DNA of 64,000 nt from UTCFX2 sp963788145 (GCA_963788145.1 CAWBFQ010000003.1:1116001-1180000); one strand, 5' to 3'. Counted from the stretch's first letter, positions 37,070 to 46,913 are shown. A program made the numbers and translations. Notes: a model not told the origin generated them from the sequence alone.

Positions 37070-37792
37070 GTGTCAGAATTCAAGCCTTCATCAAAAGAAT
37101 TGCTAAGAGATGTTTTGAAGCCCCATACAGAACTTGCTTTAGACTTGATGAGAATGGTTAAGTCTCTCAGCACTGGCGACCCATCTTATCGCTTTCAGAT
37201 AGCATCAGTTATCATATTTTTAGCGGGAGTTGACAAGACGTTGAGTTTTGCTTTTGAATTGTTGTATTTGGCAGACAAAGTGGATTGGAGTTGGATGATA
37301 CCAAACACTAAACATAAACCACCAGCTGGATTTATTGAGTGTGATAGAGGATTGACCTCAAAAATTATGAAGTTAAAGGATTTAGGCGCTGATATCACTC
37401 ATTTGCAATGGATAATAGACCTCCGCAATGAATATATTCATGGCTGCAATATTTATATGGGTTACACATTGAATCTTGACGAAACAGAAGGAGAGCCTCA
37501 ACTAAAGCCATCTGGACCAACTATCTCCTTTCCACTTTCTCCAATGACACATATTCAACCTGATAGATTACAACACTTTGCTGATTATTTGATTGGCGAA
37601 ATTGGTACGTTCATTGATGGAGTAGAATGGCAAAGTAATTGGTTAGCGTTAATTCAAGAAATAGAAAATCTTCCACAAAATCCAGAGCCAGAATACACAC
37701 AGATAATAAATGAGTCTGACAGAGAATTTGATATTCTAGATACTCTTAATAAGCGCTATATAGGAGATGGCGCTCAATTATTAAAGCAATAA
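37070..37792 (+). CDS. HEPN-like protein of unknown function, cassette gene 3
   Basis: About 240 residues, mostly helical. The segment IDLRNEYIHGCN contains R-x4-H, the active-site signature of HEPN RNases, in the right helical context. GTG 37070 is preferred because AAGGTG lies 6 nt upstream; a GTG at 37061 is also possible. It begins 60 nt after the core GTTGGGT. HEPN proteins act as RNases in defence or toxin-antitoxin systems; no partner is visible in the cassette, so the function remains inferred. Confidence 0.5.
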   Translation: MSEFKPSSKELLRDVLKPHTELALDLMRMVKSLSTGDPSYRFQIASVIIFLAGVDKTLSFAFELLYLADKVDWSWMIPNTKHKPPAGFIECDRGLTSKIMKLKDLGADITHLQWIIDLRNEYIHGCNIYMGYTLNLDETEGEPQLKPSGPTISFPLSPMTHIQPDRLQHFADYLIGEIGTFIDGVEWQSNWLALIQEIENLPQNPEPEYTQIINESDREFDILDTLNKRYIGDGAQLLKQ

Positions 37793-37797
37793 TCAAC

Positions 37798-37932
37798 GCC
37801 AACCAACACCACCTGCAAATTACGCCGGGGATTTTGCCACATTTTCAAGCATCTTTCTGGCTTCGGGCTTTTCCTGCTCCCAAACAGAATCTACGCCCGA
37901 CCCAGCGCAGGTAAGGCAAACCGTCAGATGGC
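37798..37932 (+). other. degenerate attC site of cassette 3
   Basis: R'' GCCAACCAAC (37798-37807) matches the complement of the cassette core GTTGGGTGGC with one mismatch. ACCTGC arms recur near 37811 and 37910 (inverted), and the end CAAACCGTCAGATGGC mirrors CAAACCGTTAGCC of the first attC, with the core GTT changed to GTC. Confidence 0.55.
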
Positions 37933-38001
37933 TTTCGGAAACCAACTGTCCTTGTTACAATATCTATTGTATAGGAATATCCCATCTTAGGAGATACCCC
38001 T

Positions 38002-38428
38002 GTGAAAATACCTGAAGACATCAGAATCCTTATTGAATCTGGCTGCCCCGCCCATCTTGTCACACTCAATCGTGACGGGAGCCCTCAAGTTACCCTGGTG
38101 TGGATCGGTTTAGACGGGGATGAAGTGGTCGCCGGTCACCTACCCAGGAATCGCAAGGTTATGAATATTGAACGGGATCCCCGTGTCGCGATCTCACTCG
38201 AGGCCCGCTACGAAGAGTTCTATGCAACTCACAGAATACGCAGTGCTCTACGGTGAAGCTCGTATTCAAGAAGGCGGCGCGCCAGAGTTACTCCAGAAGT
38301 TAGCCGAGGTTTACATTGGCCCTGGAGTGAAGTTCCCCCCAATGGAGAACCCCCCACAGGGTTATGTCACGCGAATTCGAGTAGACAGGATCGAGGGTGT
38401 TGGCCCTTGGACAGGTCGACCCGTCTAA
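38002..38428 (+). CDS. pyridoxamine-5'-phosphate-oxidase-like (PPOX, flavin/F420-type) protein, frameshifted
   Basis: GTG 38002 follows GGAG. About 140 residues of a split-barrel flavin-binding protein: AHLVTLNRDGSPQVTLVWIG and NRKVMNIERDPRVAISLE in the first frame, YAVLYGEARIQEGGAPELLQKLA and YVTRIRVDRIEGVGPW in the next after a shift near 38215. Ends two bases before the methyltransferase start. F420-dependent relatives reduce diverse substrates. Confidence 0.75.
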
Positions 38429-38429
38429 G

Positions 38430-39059
38430 ATGACAGCAGAAATCCATCCTTGGGAATCCATTTTCAAACGCGACGGGCGGGTCTTTAACGAGCCGCTGGC
38501 TGGTTTCGAGGCGGTCGCCAGGAGGTTTTCCGATCATGGCTGTGTGCGCATCCTGGATCTGGGCTGCGGAAACGGCAGGCATGTCGTTGCGCTGAGTAAG
38601 CAGGGCTTCAAACCTACCGGGTTGGATATCTCTCCAAGCGGGCTGCGCCTGACCCGCGCCTGGCTGAAGGAAGAAAGCGCTCCAGCAGACCTGGTCTGTG
38701 CAGATACACGCCTGCATTTCCCCTTTGAATCCAATTCCTTTGATGGATTGATTTCAACCCAGGTCATCCACCACGCCTTGCTGGCAGAAATACGTGTGAC
38801 GATTGAAGAAATTTGGCGCATTTTAGCCGACAGCGGGCTTGCCTTCCTAACCGTAGCGGCCAGAGGACACCGGGATGAAGCCTATCAAGAAATTGAGCCG
38901 AACACATTTGTCCCGCTGGATGGCACGGAAAGAGGATTACCCCACCATTTTTTCTCTGAAGAAGAACTGCGGATGGAATTTAATCGATTCGAAGTTCAGG
39001 AGATCAGCCTGCGGGTTGAAGGCAGACATATGGCCATTTGGCTCAAGAAAGTATTGTAG
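38430..39059 (+). CDS. class I SAM-dependent methyltransferase
   Basis: 209 residues: SAM-binding motif ILDLGCGNGRHVVAL, acidic end GLDISPSGL, motif IV-like FDGLISTQVIHH, and EEIWRILADSG. ATG 38430 is just after the PPOX stop, so translation is probably coupled. The methyl acceptor is unknown. Confidence 0.85.
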   Translation: MTAEIHPWESIFKRDGRVFNEPLAGFEAVARRFSDHGCVRILDLGCGNGRHVVALSKQGFKPTGLDISPSGLRLTRAWLKEESAPADLVCADTRLHFPFESNSFDGLISTQVIHHALLAEIRVTIEEIWRILADSGLAFLTVAARGHRDEAYQEIEPNTFVPLDGTERGLPHHFFSEEELRMEFNRFEVQEISLRVEGRHMAIWLKKVL

Positions 39060-39236
39060 AACAACTAATATTGCGCACACCCACCGCCTGCATTATGGTT
39101 ACGCAGTGGTATTTTGCCAGGTTTCGAGCTAAAATGAGTTCATTGTCTTGCCATTACCGGCGGCGGATGGGTCAATCTTTGGGACGTTCCTTGCAAATCG
39201 AAGCCTCGTAAAAATCATAAATGTGGGAGGATCACA

Positions 39237-39864
39237 ATGAGTTCGCAAAGTGATAAGAAATCGCAGGAGGATAAAGGAAGTTCTGGAGTAATTAAGGCAG
39301 CAATTATCACAGGAATATTTGCAGTCATAGCAGCCTGTATTGGCGGTTTCTTCCTCATCTTTAATACGATGGTTAATAATGGTGTTTTCGGGGCAATCAA
39401 TCTAAACGCACCACCACGAACAGAGATTATTCAAACTGGAAAATCCATCGTACAACCTACTATCATTGTTGTTACAGCCACAACTCAATTTGAGCAGCCA
39501 AGTATCCCTGTTTCAACTCGAGTGATAAATGCGCCCACAGTTGAAAGTTTGTCATCGTGTACACCATTTCAGAATGGTGAAACACGCGAAAGTTGCCGCA
39601 GGCACTTATGTTATAGGTGACATCACCATTGATGGGACCATTCAATATACTGACAATGTAGGCGAAGGTACCATTGCTTATTTTGAAAGAGAAGCTTCAG
39701 TTTTTGCTAAGTGGGGTGCTGGTTGTCTAATTGGAAGTAAAAATCTATTAGACCAAGTAATACAGGGTGAATTTCAACATGGGTGCGGTTCAGCGTGTTC
39801 AAGTATTCGCTTCGTACTTGTTCAAAGTGATGGTAACCAAAAAGTCCAAATGTACACCAAATAG
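39237..39864 (+). CDS. membrane-anchored extracytoplasmic protein, frameshifted
   Basis: GGGAGG precedes ATG 39237. Short charged N-terminus, one transmembrane helix (residues 18-45), a Thr/Pro-rich linker, then, after a shift near 39588, a domain KVAAGTYVIGDITIDG...GCLIGS with two Cys in GCGSACSS. Topology suggests an outward-facing domain. Right after its stop, TGCTAACACTGCGTGC resembles the first half of an attC site. Confidence 0.5.
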
Positions 39865-39918
39865 ATGTATGCTAACACTGCGTGCAACAAACCGCCTTCA
39901 GCTGGACAGATCAAAGAG

Positions 39919-41218
39919 ATGGAAAAGATGAAGATCACCATATTCGCAGCCGGTTCACGAGGGGATATCCAACCCTGCATTGCATTGGGTAAGCGCCTGC
40001 AGGGGGCGGGTTATGCTGTGCGCATGGCTGCTCCGGCGGACTTTGCCGCTTTCGTCCAGGCGCACGGGTTGGATTTTCACCCGCTGCGCGGCGACGTCCA
40101 GCAGATCATGGCGAGCGAATCCGGGCGCAAGTTCATGGAGACGGGCGGCGCGAATCCGATTAAGTCGATGCTGGCGATGCGGAAATTGATCGCCCCGGTG
40201 ATCCTGCGCATGGTGAACGACGCCTACGAGGCCTGCCAGGATGCGGATGCGATCATCTGCCTGGGCGTCTTCAGCCCATTCGGACACTCCATCGCAGAAG
40301 CGCTGCATGTTCCGCTGGTCAACATAGAGCCGACCCCGCTGCTGCCAACAGGCGATTTCCCGGCCCCGTCCTGGCCAATCCAGCGAGACCTGGGCGGGCT
40401 GCATAACCGCCTCTCAGGGATCGCCATGCTCCAGGCGATCTGGCAGTGGTACCGCCCATTTGTGCGCGATTTCCGCCAGCGCCTGGGGCTGCCGGAATGC
40501 GGCGCCGCTTGTTTCTACCGCGGACTTAAGATCCACCCCCATGCTGGGCGCATACAGCCCCGCCATCCTGCCCCATCCAGCCGATTGGCCGGACAGCTTC
40601 CATGTCGCCGGCTACTTCTTTCTGGATGACCCGGCGGACTGGCAGCCATCGCCGGCGCTGAGCGCATTTCTGGAAGCGGGCGAACCACCGGTCTATTTCG
40701 GGTTCGGCAGCATGTCCGGGCGCAGCCCGGAAAAGCTTGCCAGCCTGATCCTGGAGGCGCTCGCCAAAAGCGGACAGCGGGGGCTGCTGCTGACCGGATG
40801 GGGCGGGCTGCGGGCTGAGCAGACGCCGGAGAATGTGTTCGTGCTGGAGTCTGCCCCGCACAGCTGGCTGTTCCCGCGCATGGCGGCTGTGGTCCATCAC
40901 GGCGGGGCGGGCACAACCGCCGAGGGCTTGCGCGCCGGCGTGCCGGAGGTGATCGTCCCGTTTGCCTTCGACCAATTCTTTTGGGGGGCGCGCATCCAGG
41001 CCCTGGGGCTGGGACCGGAACCGATCCCGCAGAAGCGCCTGAGCGCCGATCGACTGGCGCGGGCGATCAGCCAGGCGGTCACAGACTCTGAGATGAGGCA
41101 GCGCGCCAAGTCGTACGGCGCGGCCATTCGAGCGGAGGATGGCGCAGCCCGCGCACTGGAAATCATCCAACGCTATTTCGGCGAACCCGGCGCGGGTGAA
41201 AGCGAGCGATCAGAATGA
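39919..41218 (+). CDS. GT1-family (UDP-glucuronosyl/sterol glucosyltransferase-like) glycosyltransferase, frameshifted
   Basis: About 430 residues over two frames. N-terminal TIFAAGSRGDIQPCIALGKRL and C-terminal VVHHGGAGTTAEGLRAGVPEVIVPFAFDQFFWG are diagnostic of the GT-B fold GT1 glycosyltransferases; the HGGAGTT loop binds the sugar nucleotide. A one-base shift lies near 40520. Stop overlaps the next start by 4 nt (ATGA), so the two genes form an operon. Acceptor unknown; lipids or hydrophobic aglycones are usual. Confidence 0.8.
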
Positions 41219-42013
41219 AAACCAACCCCAAAACTTATACGGTTTTGCCCTATCCCAGAAGCCGGCTGCTGATGGTCGATGGCGGGCGTTTGGGCTTGCA
41301 GAAACACACCGTGCATGGATTGGTCGAGTTTGATATCACCCATGCCCGCGCCGCCATCCGCCAGCACCGGGCTGAAACGGGCGAAGCCCTGTCTTTCTCG
41401 GCATTCTTCCTGGCGTGTTTGGGAAAGGCGATTGAGGCCGGACAAACAAATGCACGCCTATCGCAACTGGCGCAACCAGCTGATCCTCTTTGAGGATGTG
41501 GATGTGAACATGCTGTTTGAGGTGGTGGTGGACGGCGAGAAGACGATCCGCCCGCACATCCTGCGAGGGGTCAACCGTAAGCGTGTGCGCGAGATCCACG
41601 ACGAAATCCGGGCGTTCCAGAATCAACATCAAAGCAGCCAGGAATCCAAGTTTATTGATTGGTTTGTGCGCCTGCCCGGGTTTATGCGGCGTTTGTTCCT
41701 GTGGGCGCTCTTCAAGAATCCGCACATGCTCAAGCAATATTACGGCACGGTGATGGTGAGTTCGGTTGGGATGTTTGGGACGGGGAATGGATGGGGGATA
41801 CCGGTGCCCAACCACTCGCTCCAGCTCACATTGGGCGGCATCGGCGAAAAACCGGGCGTGGTCGATCAGCGCATCGAAGTGCGCCAATACCTGAGCGTCA
41901 CGATCAGTTTTGATCATGATGTCATCGATGGCGCTCCGGTGGCGCGCTTCCTGCACCGGCTGAAGAAATTGATCGAGAGCGCGGATGGGTTAACCGGCTC
42001 TGAAGAGCCATAG
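41215..42013 (+). CDS. 2-oxoacid-dehydrogenase E2-type acyltransferase domain protein, frameshifted
   Basis: A stand-alone catalytic domain (about 265 residues) of the dihydrolipoamide-acyltransferase/chloramphenicol-acetyltransferase fold. Catalytic SFDHDVIDGAPVARF (HxxxDG) is present; lipoyl and peripheral-subunit-binding domains are missing. The frame shifts near 41448 (KAIEA to DKQMHAYRNW). Coupled by ATGA to the glycosyltransferase, it may acylate the same product; that is inference. Confidence 0.75.
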
Positions 42014-42017
42014 ACCC

Positions 42018-44081
42018 CTAGTCGATCAGATCCAGAAAGACGGCTACCACCTGTGGGTCAAAATGGGATCCAGCCTGCTCGCGAATGTGTTGGATGGTTT
42101 CTTGGCGCGTCCAGGCTTTGCGGTATGGTCTGTCTGAGGTGAGGGCATCGAAAACATCCGCCACAGCAAATATACGCGCTGCCAGCGGGATGTCCTCGCC
42201 TTTCAAGCCGCGCGGGTAGCCAGCGCCATCCCATTTTTCATGATGGCAATAGGGAATATCCAGGGCCGGGAGAAGATGATCGACGGGCATGAGCATTTCA
42301 TAGGCATAGGTGGGATGCTGGCGCATGATGACCCACTCATCATCACTCAGCGGACCCGGTTTCTGCAGGATGCTGTCGGGGATGCCCATTTTGCCGATGT
42401 CGTGCAGCAGCGCTCCGCGGCGAATATCGACCAGCTCCGTTTCTCCGATCCCCATCATGCTGGCGATTCTTAAAGTCAAATCCACCACCCGTTTGCTGTG
42501 CCCTTTGGTTTCCATGTCGCGAAATTCGAGCGCCCGCCCCCAGCCTTCCAGCGTTTTTTCATAAGCCAGGCTGACCTCCATGTTTGAAATCTGCAAGGCA
42601 TTGAACATGGTCGCATTATCTATGGCGATGGCCGCCTGGCCTGCCAGGGAATTCAAAAATTCTAACCAATCCGGAGTGGGGAGCATGGGTGTGCGGTTGA
42701 AGATTTCCAACACACCCACCAATTGATTTTTGGCAAGCAAGGGGACCCCAAAATAGACTGCGAAGTTTTCGGCATTAAATTCGGGGGAATGCTCAAATTC
42801 GACTGCAAGCTGGTTAAGATCGGTAATAGCAATCATGCGGCGTTCCATGGCAGCTCTACCCGCGTTTCCCTGACCCAGACGTAAATGGGTATGCTGCAGC
42901 GCGCCCGTACGGAAGCCGTGCCCGGCGACAAATTCCAGGGTTTGGTTTTCCGGGTTGAGCAATAACACATCCGCAGCATCCACCTTCAACTGGGTGATCA
43001 CTTCATTCAACAGTACACTCAGGATGGTGCTCAGGTCAAGGCTGCCGCTGATGGCTTGATCGATGCGATGGATGGATTGCAGTTGATCCAAACGCAGGCG
43101 GATATCCTCGAGGAGGCGTGCATTTTCGAGGGCGAGAGAAGCCACATTCGCCAGCGCAGAGAGCAGATCGATATCATCCTGGCTGTAGGCGTTTAATCGA
43201 TAACTCTGCACCTGCATCACGCCAACCACCCGACCCCTGTCTTTCATGGGCACATACAAAATAGATTTGGCCGAATCCTCTTCTTCTGGTGGTGGTCCTT
43301 CTTTAACCTCCCCATCCGGGCTGAAGGTATATTCTTTTTGAGTAGTTTCTACTGCCTTACGAAAATCGGAAGTGTAGAACGGTTCTCCCGTACGAATGAC
43401 CTGGCTTTGGGTGCCCTTTCCCGGCTCTGATAATGGGATCGCCGGCAGCAAGCTGGCATCTAAAATATTGCCTTCCGAGATGATAAAACTTGCATAGATT
43501 TTCTCTTCGTTGGCGTCATAGCGCGAAATGGCGAATGCGTCGGCGTCCATCAGTTCTTTCACATGAGCATAGATGATCAGATAGATGTCATCCAGTTTAT
43601 GCCATTCTCCTAAGGAGAGCGAAAGCTGGTTCGCGGCGATTTGCTGCTTGAGAAGGCGCTGAATTCTTTCTTCCGCTTGTTTGTGTTGGCGCCGCTCCAC
43701 TTGTTCCTGCAACGCTCGTTCAACCGCCGGAACCAGCCTGGAAAGACGATCTTTAAGCACATAATCGGTCGCCCCAGATTTGAGGCTTTCAATCGCGTTT
43801 TCGTCTCCCAGCGTGCCGGACACGAAAATAAACGGGATATCCAGCTTGCGTTCGAGAAGCAGCTTCAGAGCGGACAACCCGTCAAATGAGGGCAGGTTGT
43901 AATCCGCTAAGATTAAATCATAGTGGGGGTCATCCAGGCAGGCTAAGAAATCCTGCCGGGTTTGAACCTGCTCCCAATCGAGTTGGATGCCATGCGCTTC
44001 TAATTTGGCGATCGAAAGCTCCAAATCGAGCGGGTCATCCTCTAAGAACAAGATGCGAAGTCTTTCTATCGAAGAGTTCAC
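42018..44081 (-). CDS. response regulator with two GAF domains and HD-GYP c-di-GMP phosphodiesterase
   Basis: About 690 residues. Receiver domain (LRILFLEDDPLD, phospho-Asp in LILADYNLP), a helical linker, two GAF domains (about 170-330 and 350-510), then HD-GYP: KGHSKRV, ALLHDIGKMGIP and CHHEKWDGAGYPRGL. HD-GYP enzymes hydrolyse cyclic di-GMP. GTG 44081 with GAG 6 nt upstream is assumed; the frame is open to 44186, with an ATG at 44132 whose start MILLVEDD looks like a second receiver beginning. It opposes the diguanylate cyclase at 62 kb in function. Confidence 0.85.
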   Translation of the reverse strand: MNSSIERLRILFLEDDPLDLELSIAKLEAHGIQLDWEQVQTRQDFLACLDDPHYDLILADYNLPSFDGLSALKLLLERKLDIPFIFVSGTLGDENAIESLKSGATDYVLKDRLSRLVPAVERALQEQVERRQHKQAEERIQRLLKQQIAANQLSLSLGEWHKLDDIYLIIYAHVKELMDADAFAISRYDANEEKIYASFIISEGNILDASLLPAIPLSEPGKGTQSQVIRTGEPFYTSDFRKAVETTQKEYTFSPDGEVKEGPPPEEEDSAKSILYVPMKDRGRVVGVMQVQSYRLNAYSQDDIDLLSALANVASLALENARLLEDIRLRLDQLQSIHRIDQAISGSLDLSTILSVLLNEVITQLKVDAADVLLLNPENQTLEFVAGHGFRTGALQHTHLRLGQGNAGRAAMERRMIAITDLNQLAVEFEHSPEFNAENFAVYFGVPLLAKNQLVGVLEIFNRTPMLPTPDWLEFLNSLAGQAAIAIDNATMFNALQISNMEVSLAYEKTLEGWGRALEFRDMETKGHSKRVVDLTLRIASMMGIGETELVDIRRGALLHDIGKMGIPDSILQKPGPLSDDEWVIMRQHPTYAYEMLMPVDHLLPALDIPYCHHEKWDGAGYPRGLKGEDIPLAARIFAVADVFDALTSDRPYRKAWTRQETIQHIREQAGSHFDPQVVAVFLDLID

Positions 44082-44245
44082 AGATTTCTCGTAGCGGGAA
44101 TAATTCAAATCATCTTCGACTAATAATATCATTAAAATATTGTTGTGGATTCTCGATGAAGCATTCCATAAAGTGGAAATTGGCATCCAATATTTTCAAC
44201 CCGGGGATATAATGTAACCTTGTAATTTCATTCTGAGCCATATCT

Positions 44246-44702
44246 ATGAACGCAAGAATAAATTTCAGATTTCTGCTCGCCTTGAGCGCGCTGGCGCTGG
44301 CTGCGCTGGCGTGCATGTCTTCTTCCGAACCCTCCCGCCAGGGCGATATCGACACGCTGATGGTGCAGGCGGCGGACGGCTGGCAGGCCAGCGGGATTCG
44401 AAGTGCAGGCCGGCGACCGGCTGATCATCCGCTACCTGAGCGGGAAGTGGTCCCCCTGGCCCGGGCAGTCGTATGACGCGGTCGGTTCGGGGGGCGACCC
44501 CACCTGCCGCTGCAACGTGATGGAGGCGGTCTCGCACGCGGCGCTGATTGGCCGGATCGGGGACAACGACCCGTTCCTGGTGGGCAGCCGCTATGAGCAT
44601 GTGGTCGGCGAGAGCGGGCCGCTGCTGCTGAGGATGAATGACGTCGATTTGAACGACAACTCCGGCTCGCTGGAGGTATTGGTGGAAGTGGAGCGGAAGT
44701 AG
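44246..44702 (+). CDS. PA-IL-like lectin lipoprotein, frameshifted
   Basis: N-terminal signal with lipobox ALAALAC, then a LecA/PA-IL-type calcium-dependent sugar-binding fold: GDRLIIRYLSGKWSPWPG, HAALIGRIGDNDPFLVG and LLLRMNDVDLNDNSG, the last containing the Asp/Asn calcium ligands. Compared with the intact copy at 50782, one extra base near 44393 breaks the frame. A serine hydrolase gene follows 4 nt later, probably in the same operon. Confidence 0.7.
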
Positions 44703-44706
44703 CGAG

Positions 44707-45972
44707 ATGCAGATGCGAAAAATATTGAAAAGGATCTTCTTCTTCATCCTTGGATTAGCCGGTCTGCTTTTGCTGATCTGGCTGGGAGCGCGCCTCTTTC
44801 TCGATCGCTCTCAGATCGCGCGCGCGATCGTCTGGATGGAATCGGACGTCGAAGATTACAGGCGCTTCCCGTACTGCACGCTGCATCATGCCGGACCGGT
44901 GTATGATTTCAAAGCCGCGCCGGAGGACTCGCCCTATCGATCGGTCTTCGAAACCATCACCTATTCCAAGAACGGTAAAGAGCGCACAGATGCGTTTGAG
45001 CAATTCCTCAAGTCCAGCCAGACCAGAGCTTTGCTTGTGATAAAAGACGGCGAGCTGCTCTACGAGGGCTACGCCAACGGCAGCAGCCGCGCATCCATCC
45101 AGACCTCCTTTTCGGCTGCCAAATCATTTGATTCGATCCTGGTTGGGTTCGCCATCGCGGATGGATCGATCGCCAGCGTGGATGATCCGATCACCAACTA
45201 TCTGCCCGAGCTGGAGCAGCGCGACCCGCGCTTCAGCCGGATCACCATCCGCCATCTGCTGACGATGACCTCCGGGCTGCGTTATGTCGAAGCCGGCTTT
45301 CCCTGGAGCGATGACGCTGCCACGTATTATGCGCCGGACCTGCGCCGTTTGGCGCTGGAAAAAACCCGAGTCGAGACCGCTCCGGGCGAGACCTTCCTCT
45401 ATAACAACTACAACCCGCTGCTGATCGGCTTGATTCTGGAGCGCGCCGCCGGTCAATCGGTGTGCGATTATATCGAGCGCAAGCTCTGGCAGCCGCTCGG
45501 GATGGAAGCGGACGGTTCGTGGAGCCTGGACAGCGAGAAAAGCGGTTTTGCGAAGATGGAAAGCGGGATCAACGCCCGGGCAATCGATTTCGCAAAAGTT
45601 GGGCAGCTCTTCCTGCAAGGCGGCGTGTGGAACGGCGAGCAAATCCTGCCGAGGGAGTGGGTGGACGAATCGACGCGGGCGGATATCGCGACAGATCCGA
45701 GCTGGTTTTATCAATATTTCTGGTGGGTGCATACCGCCGAAAAACCGGAATACCATTTTGACCCCACCGGCGGGCCGTACGATTATCAGACCGTCGCTCC
45801 GCTGGCAGAGATCAACTATCACTTTACGGCTGCCGGGAAGTTCGGGCAATATATTTATGTGATCCCGGAGCAGAAGCTGGTCTTTGCCCGTTTTGGGACG
45901 GGTGACGGCGGCGTATATTGGCGCCAGATCTTTGAGAGCCTGGCCGACCGGGTCGCGGAAGTGGATAGATAA
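44707..45972 (+). CDS. membrane-anchored serine hydrolase (class C beta-lactamase/esterase family)
   Basis: 421 residues. One N-terminal membrane helix (residues 8-30), then the beta-lactamase fold: SxxK in SFSAAKSFDS (catalytic Ser/Lys), YxN in LYNNYNPL, and a final domain with HFTAAGKFGQYIYV. Family members are esterases, D-aminopeptidases or penicillin-binding-like enzymes; the substrate is unknown. The active domain is predicted outside the membrane. Confidence 0.85.
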   Translation: MQMRKILKRIFFFILGLAGLLLLIWLGARLFLDRSQIARAIVWMESDVEDYRRFPYCTLHHAGPVYDFKAAPEDSPYRSVFETITYSKNGKERTDAFEQFLKSSQTRALLVIKDGELLYEGYANGSSRASIQTSFSAAKSFDSILVGFAIADGSIASVDDPITNYLPELEQRDPRFSRITIRHLLTMTSGLRYVEAGFPWSDDAATYYAPDLRRLALEKTRVETAPGETFLYNNYNPLLIGLILERAAGQSVCDYIERKLWQPLGMEADGSWSLDSEKSGFAKMESGINARAIDFAKVGQLFLQGGVWNGEQILPREWVDESTRADIATDPSWFYQYFWWVHTAEKPEYHFDPTGGPYDYQTVAPLAEINYHFTAAGKFGQYIYVIPEQKLVFARFGTGDGGVYWRQIFESLADRVAEVDR

Positions 45973-45980
45973 AGAGCTAG

Positions 45981-46019
45981 AGCAGCCGTCCGGGGAATCA
46001 TTCCCCCAGATGGCTGCTC
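45981..46019 (+). terminator. large hairpin after the serine hydrolase
   Basis: AGCAGCC...GGGGAAT / ATTCCCC...GGCTGCT, interrupted by small bulges, starts 9 nt after the stop. Followed by only a weak T-run. Confidence 0.5.
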
Positions 46020-46040
46020 ATCTAACCTTCATTATTTATG

Positions 46041-46065
46041 GACCTATATTATGATAATATAGGTC
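46041..46065. repeat. perfect 25-bp AT-rich palindrome
   Basis: GACCTATATTAT-G-ATAATATAGGTC, 12-bp arms around one base. It sits in the 285-bp gap before the repeat-protein gene and could be a terminator or a protein-binding site. Confidence 0.7.
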
Positions 46066-46257
46066 TTATTAGTTATATTACCGAATAATTATCTATTCAA
46101 TCAAAACGGGCATCTGACATACCCGATTTTGATGTGAGCGAGCCAAGATCGTAGAATACTCGCTTTTAGCCTGGCTGTCAGCGAAGTGGGGAAACAATTG
46201 CCCGGCAGATCTTCAGACAAGATTGACCATCGATTATGAAAGAGAAATGGAGTACGT

Positions 46258-46752
46258 ATGTTTAAGAGTCGTTTTACCCAAATACTTATTGGAGCCGGAT
46301 TGTTGGTAGGAATTATCCTGATCGTTAATGCCGCTGGACCGAATGTTGGTGCTGTCAGCAATGCAGATCCGACCGGTTTTGGCGCGCTGCGCCAGCTTGA
46401 GGGGAGCCAGACGGACGCGCTTACCGGCGCAAGCCCGACCTCACAGCAGGCGCTGAGCGCCTGGGCCGCCCGCTATCAAGGGCAGGCGAACGCGCTTGCC
46501 AATGGCAGTCCGCTCTCACAGCAGGCGCTGAGCGCCTGGGCCGCTCGCTATCAGGGGCAGGCGAGCGCGCTTGCCAATGGCAGTCCGCTCTCACAGCAGG
46601 CGCTGAGCGCCTGGGCCGCCCGCTATCAGGGGCAGGCGAGCGCGCTTGCCAATGGCAGTCCGCTCTCACAGAAGGCGCTGAGCGCCTGGGCAGCCCGCTA
46701 TCAAGGGCAGGCGAACGCTTTTCAAATGGCGGTCCATTACAGCGGGCGCTAA
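46258..46752 (+). CDS. exported repeat protein, four 25-residue repeats
   Basis: 164 residues. N-terminal uncleaved or cleavable signal (residues 8-27), then four copies of a 25-residue unit beginning SQQALSAWAARYQGQA and ending ANGSPL. The units differ at one or two residues. Composition (Ala, Gln, Ser, Gly, one Trp each) suggests a helical surface or cell-wall repeat. No family recognised. Confidence 0.65.
   Translation: MFKSRFTQILIGAGLLVGIILIVNAAGPNVGAVSNADPTGFGALRQLEGSQTDALTGASPTSQQALSAWAARYQGQANALANGSPLSQQALSAWAARYQGQASALANGSPLSQQALSAWAARYQGQASALANGSPLSQKALSAWAARYQGQANAFQMAVHYSGR
46441..46740 (+). repeat. 4 x 75-bp tandem repeat in coding sequence
   Basis: TCACAG marks the start of units at 46441, 46516, 46591 and 46666; near-identical DNA shows recent expansion. 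Confidence 0.9.
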
Positions 46753-46913
46753 TCACCCCGATCCTTGCGCTAACATCGGCAAATGACCAACTATATGAAT
46801 CAGAAGTAACCCTTTGAGTTCTTGCGTTGGCTGCGCTGCGGTGCAGCCAGCGATGAAATCCTGCGGCGACTTTCAGGACTTAGAGAAAACCAACGCCAAT
46901 GGAGGCGTAAACG

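Noticed and set aside
44170..44220. GGGGATATAATG as a promoter for the lectin lipoprotein
   Set aside because: A good -10 box, but no -35 at acceptable spacing, so not listed as a feature.
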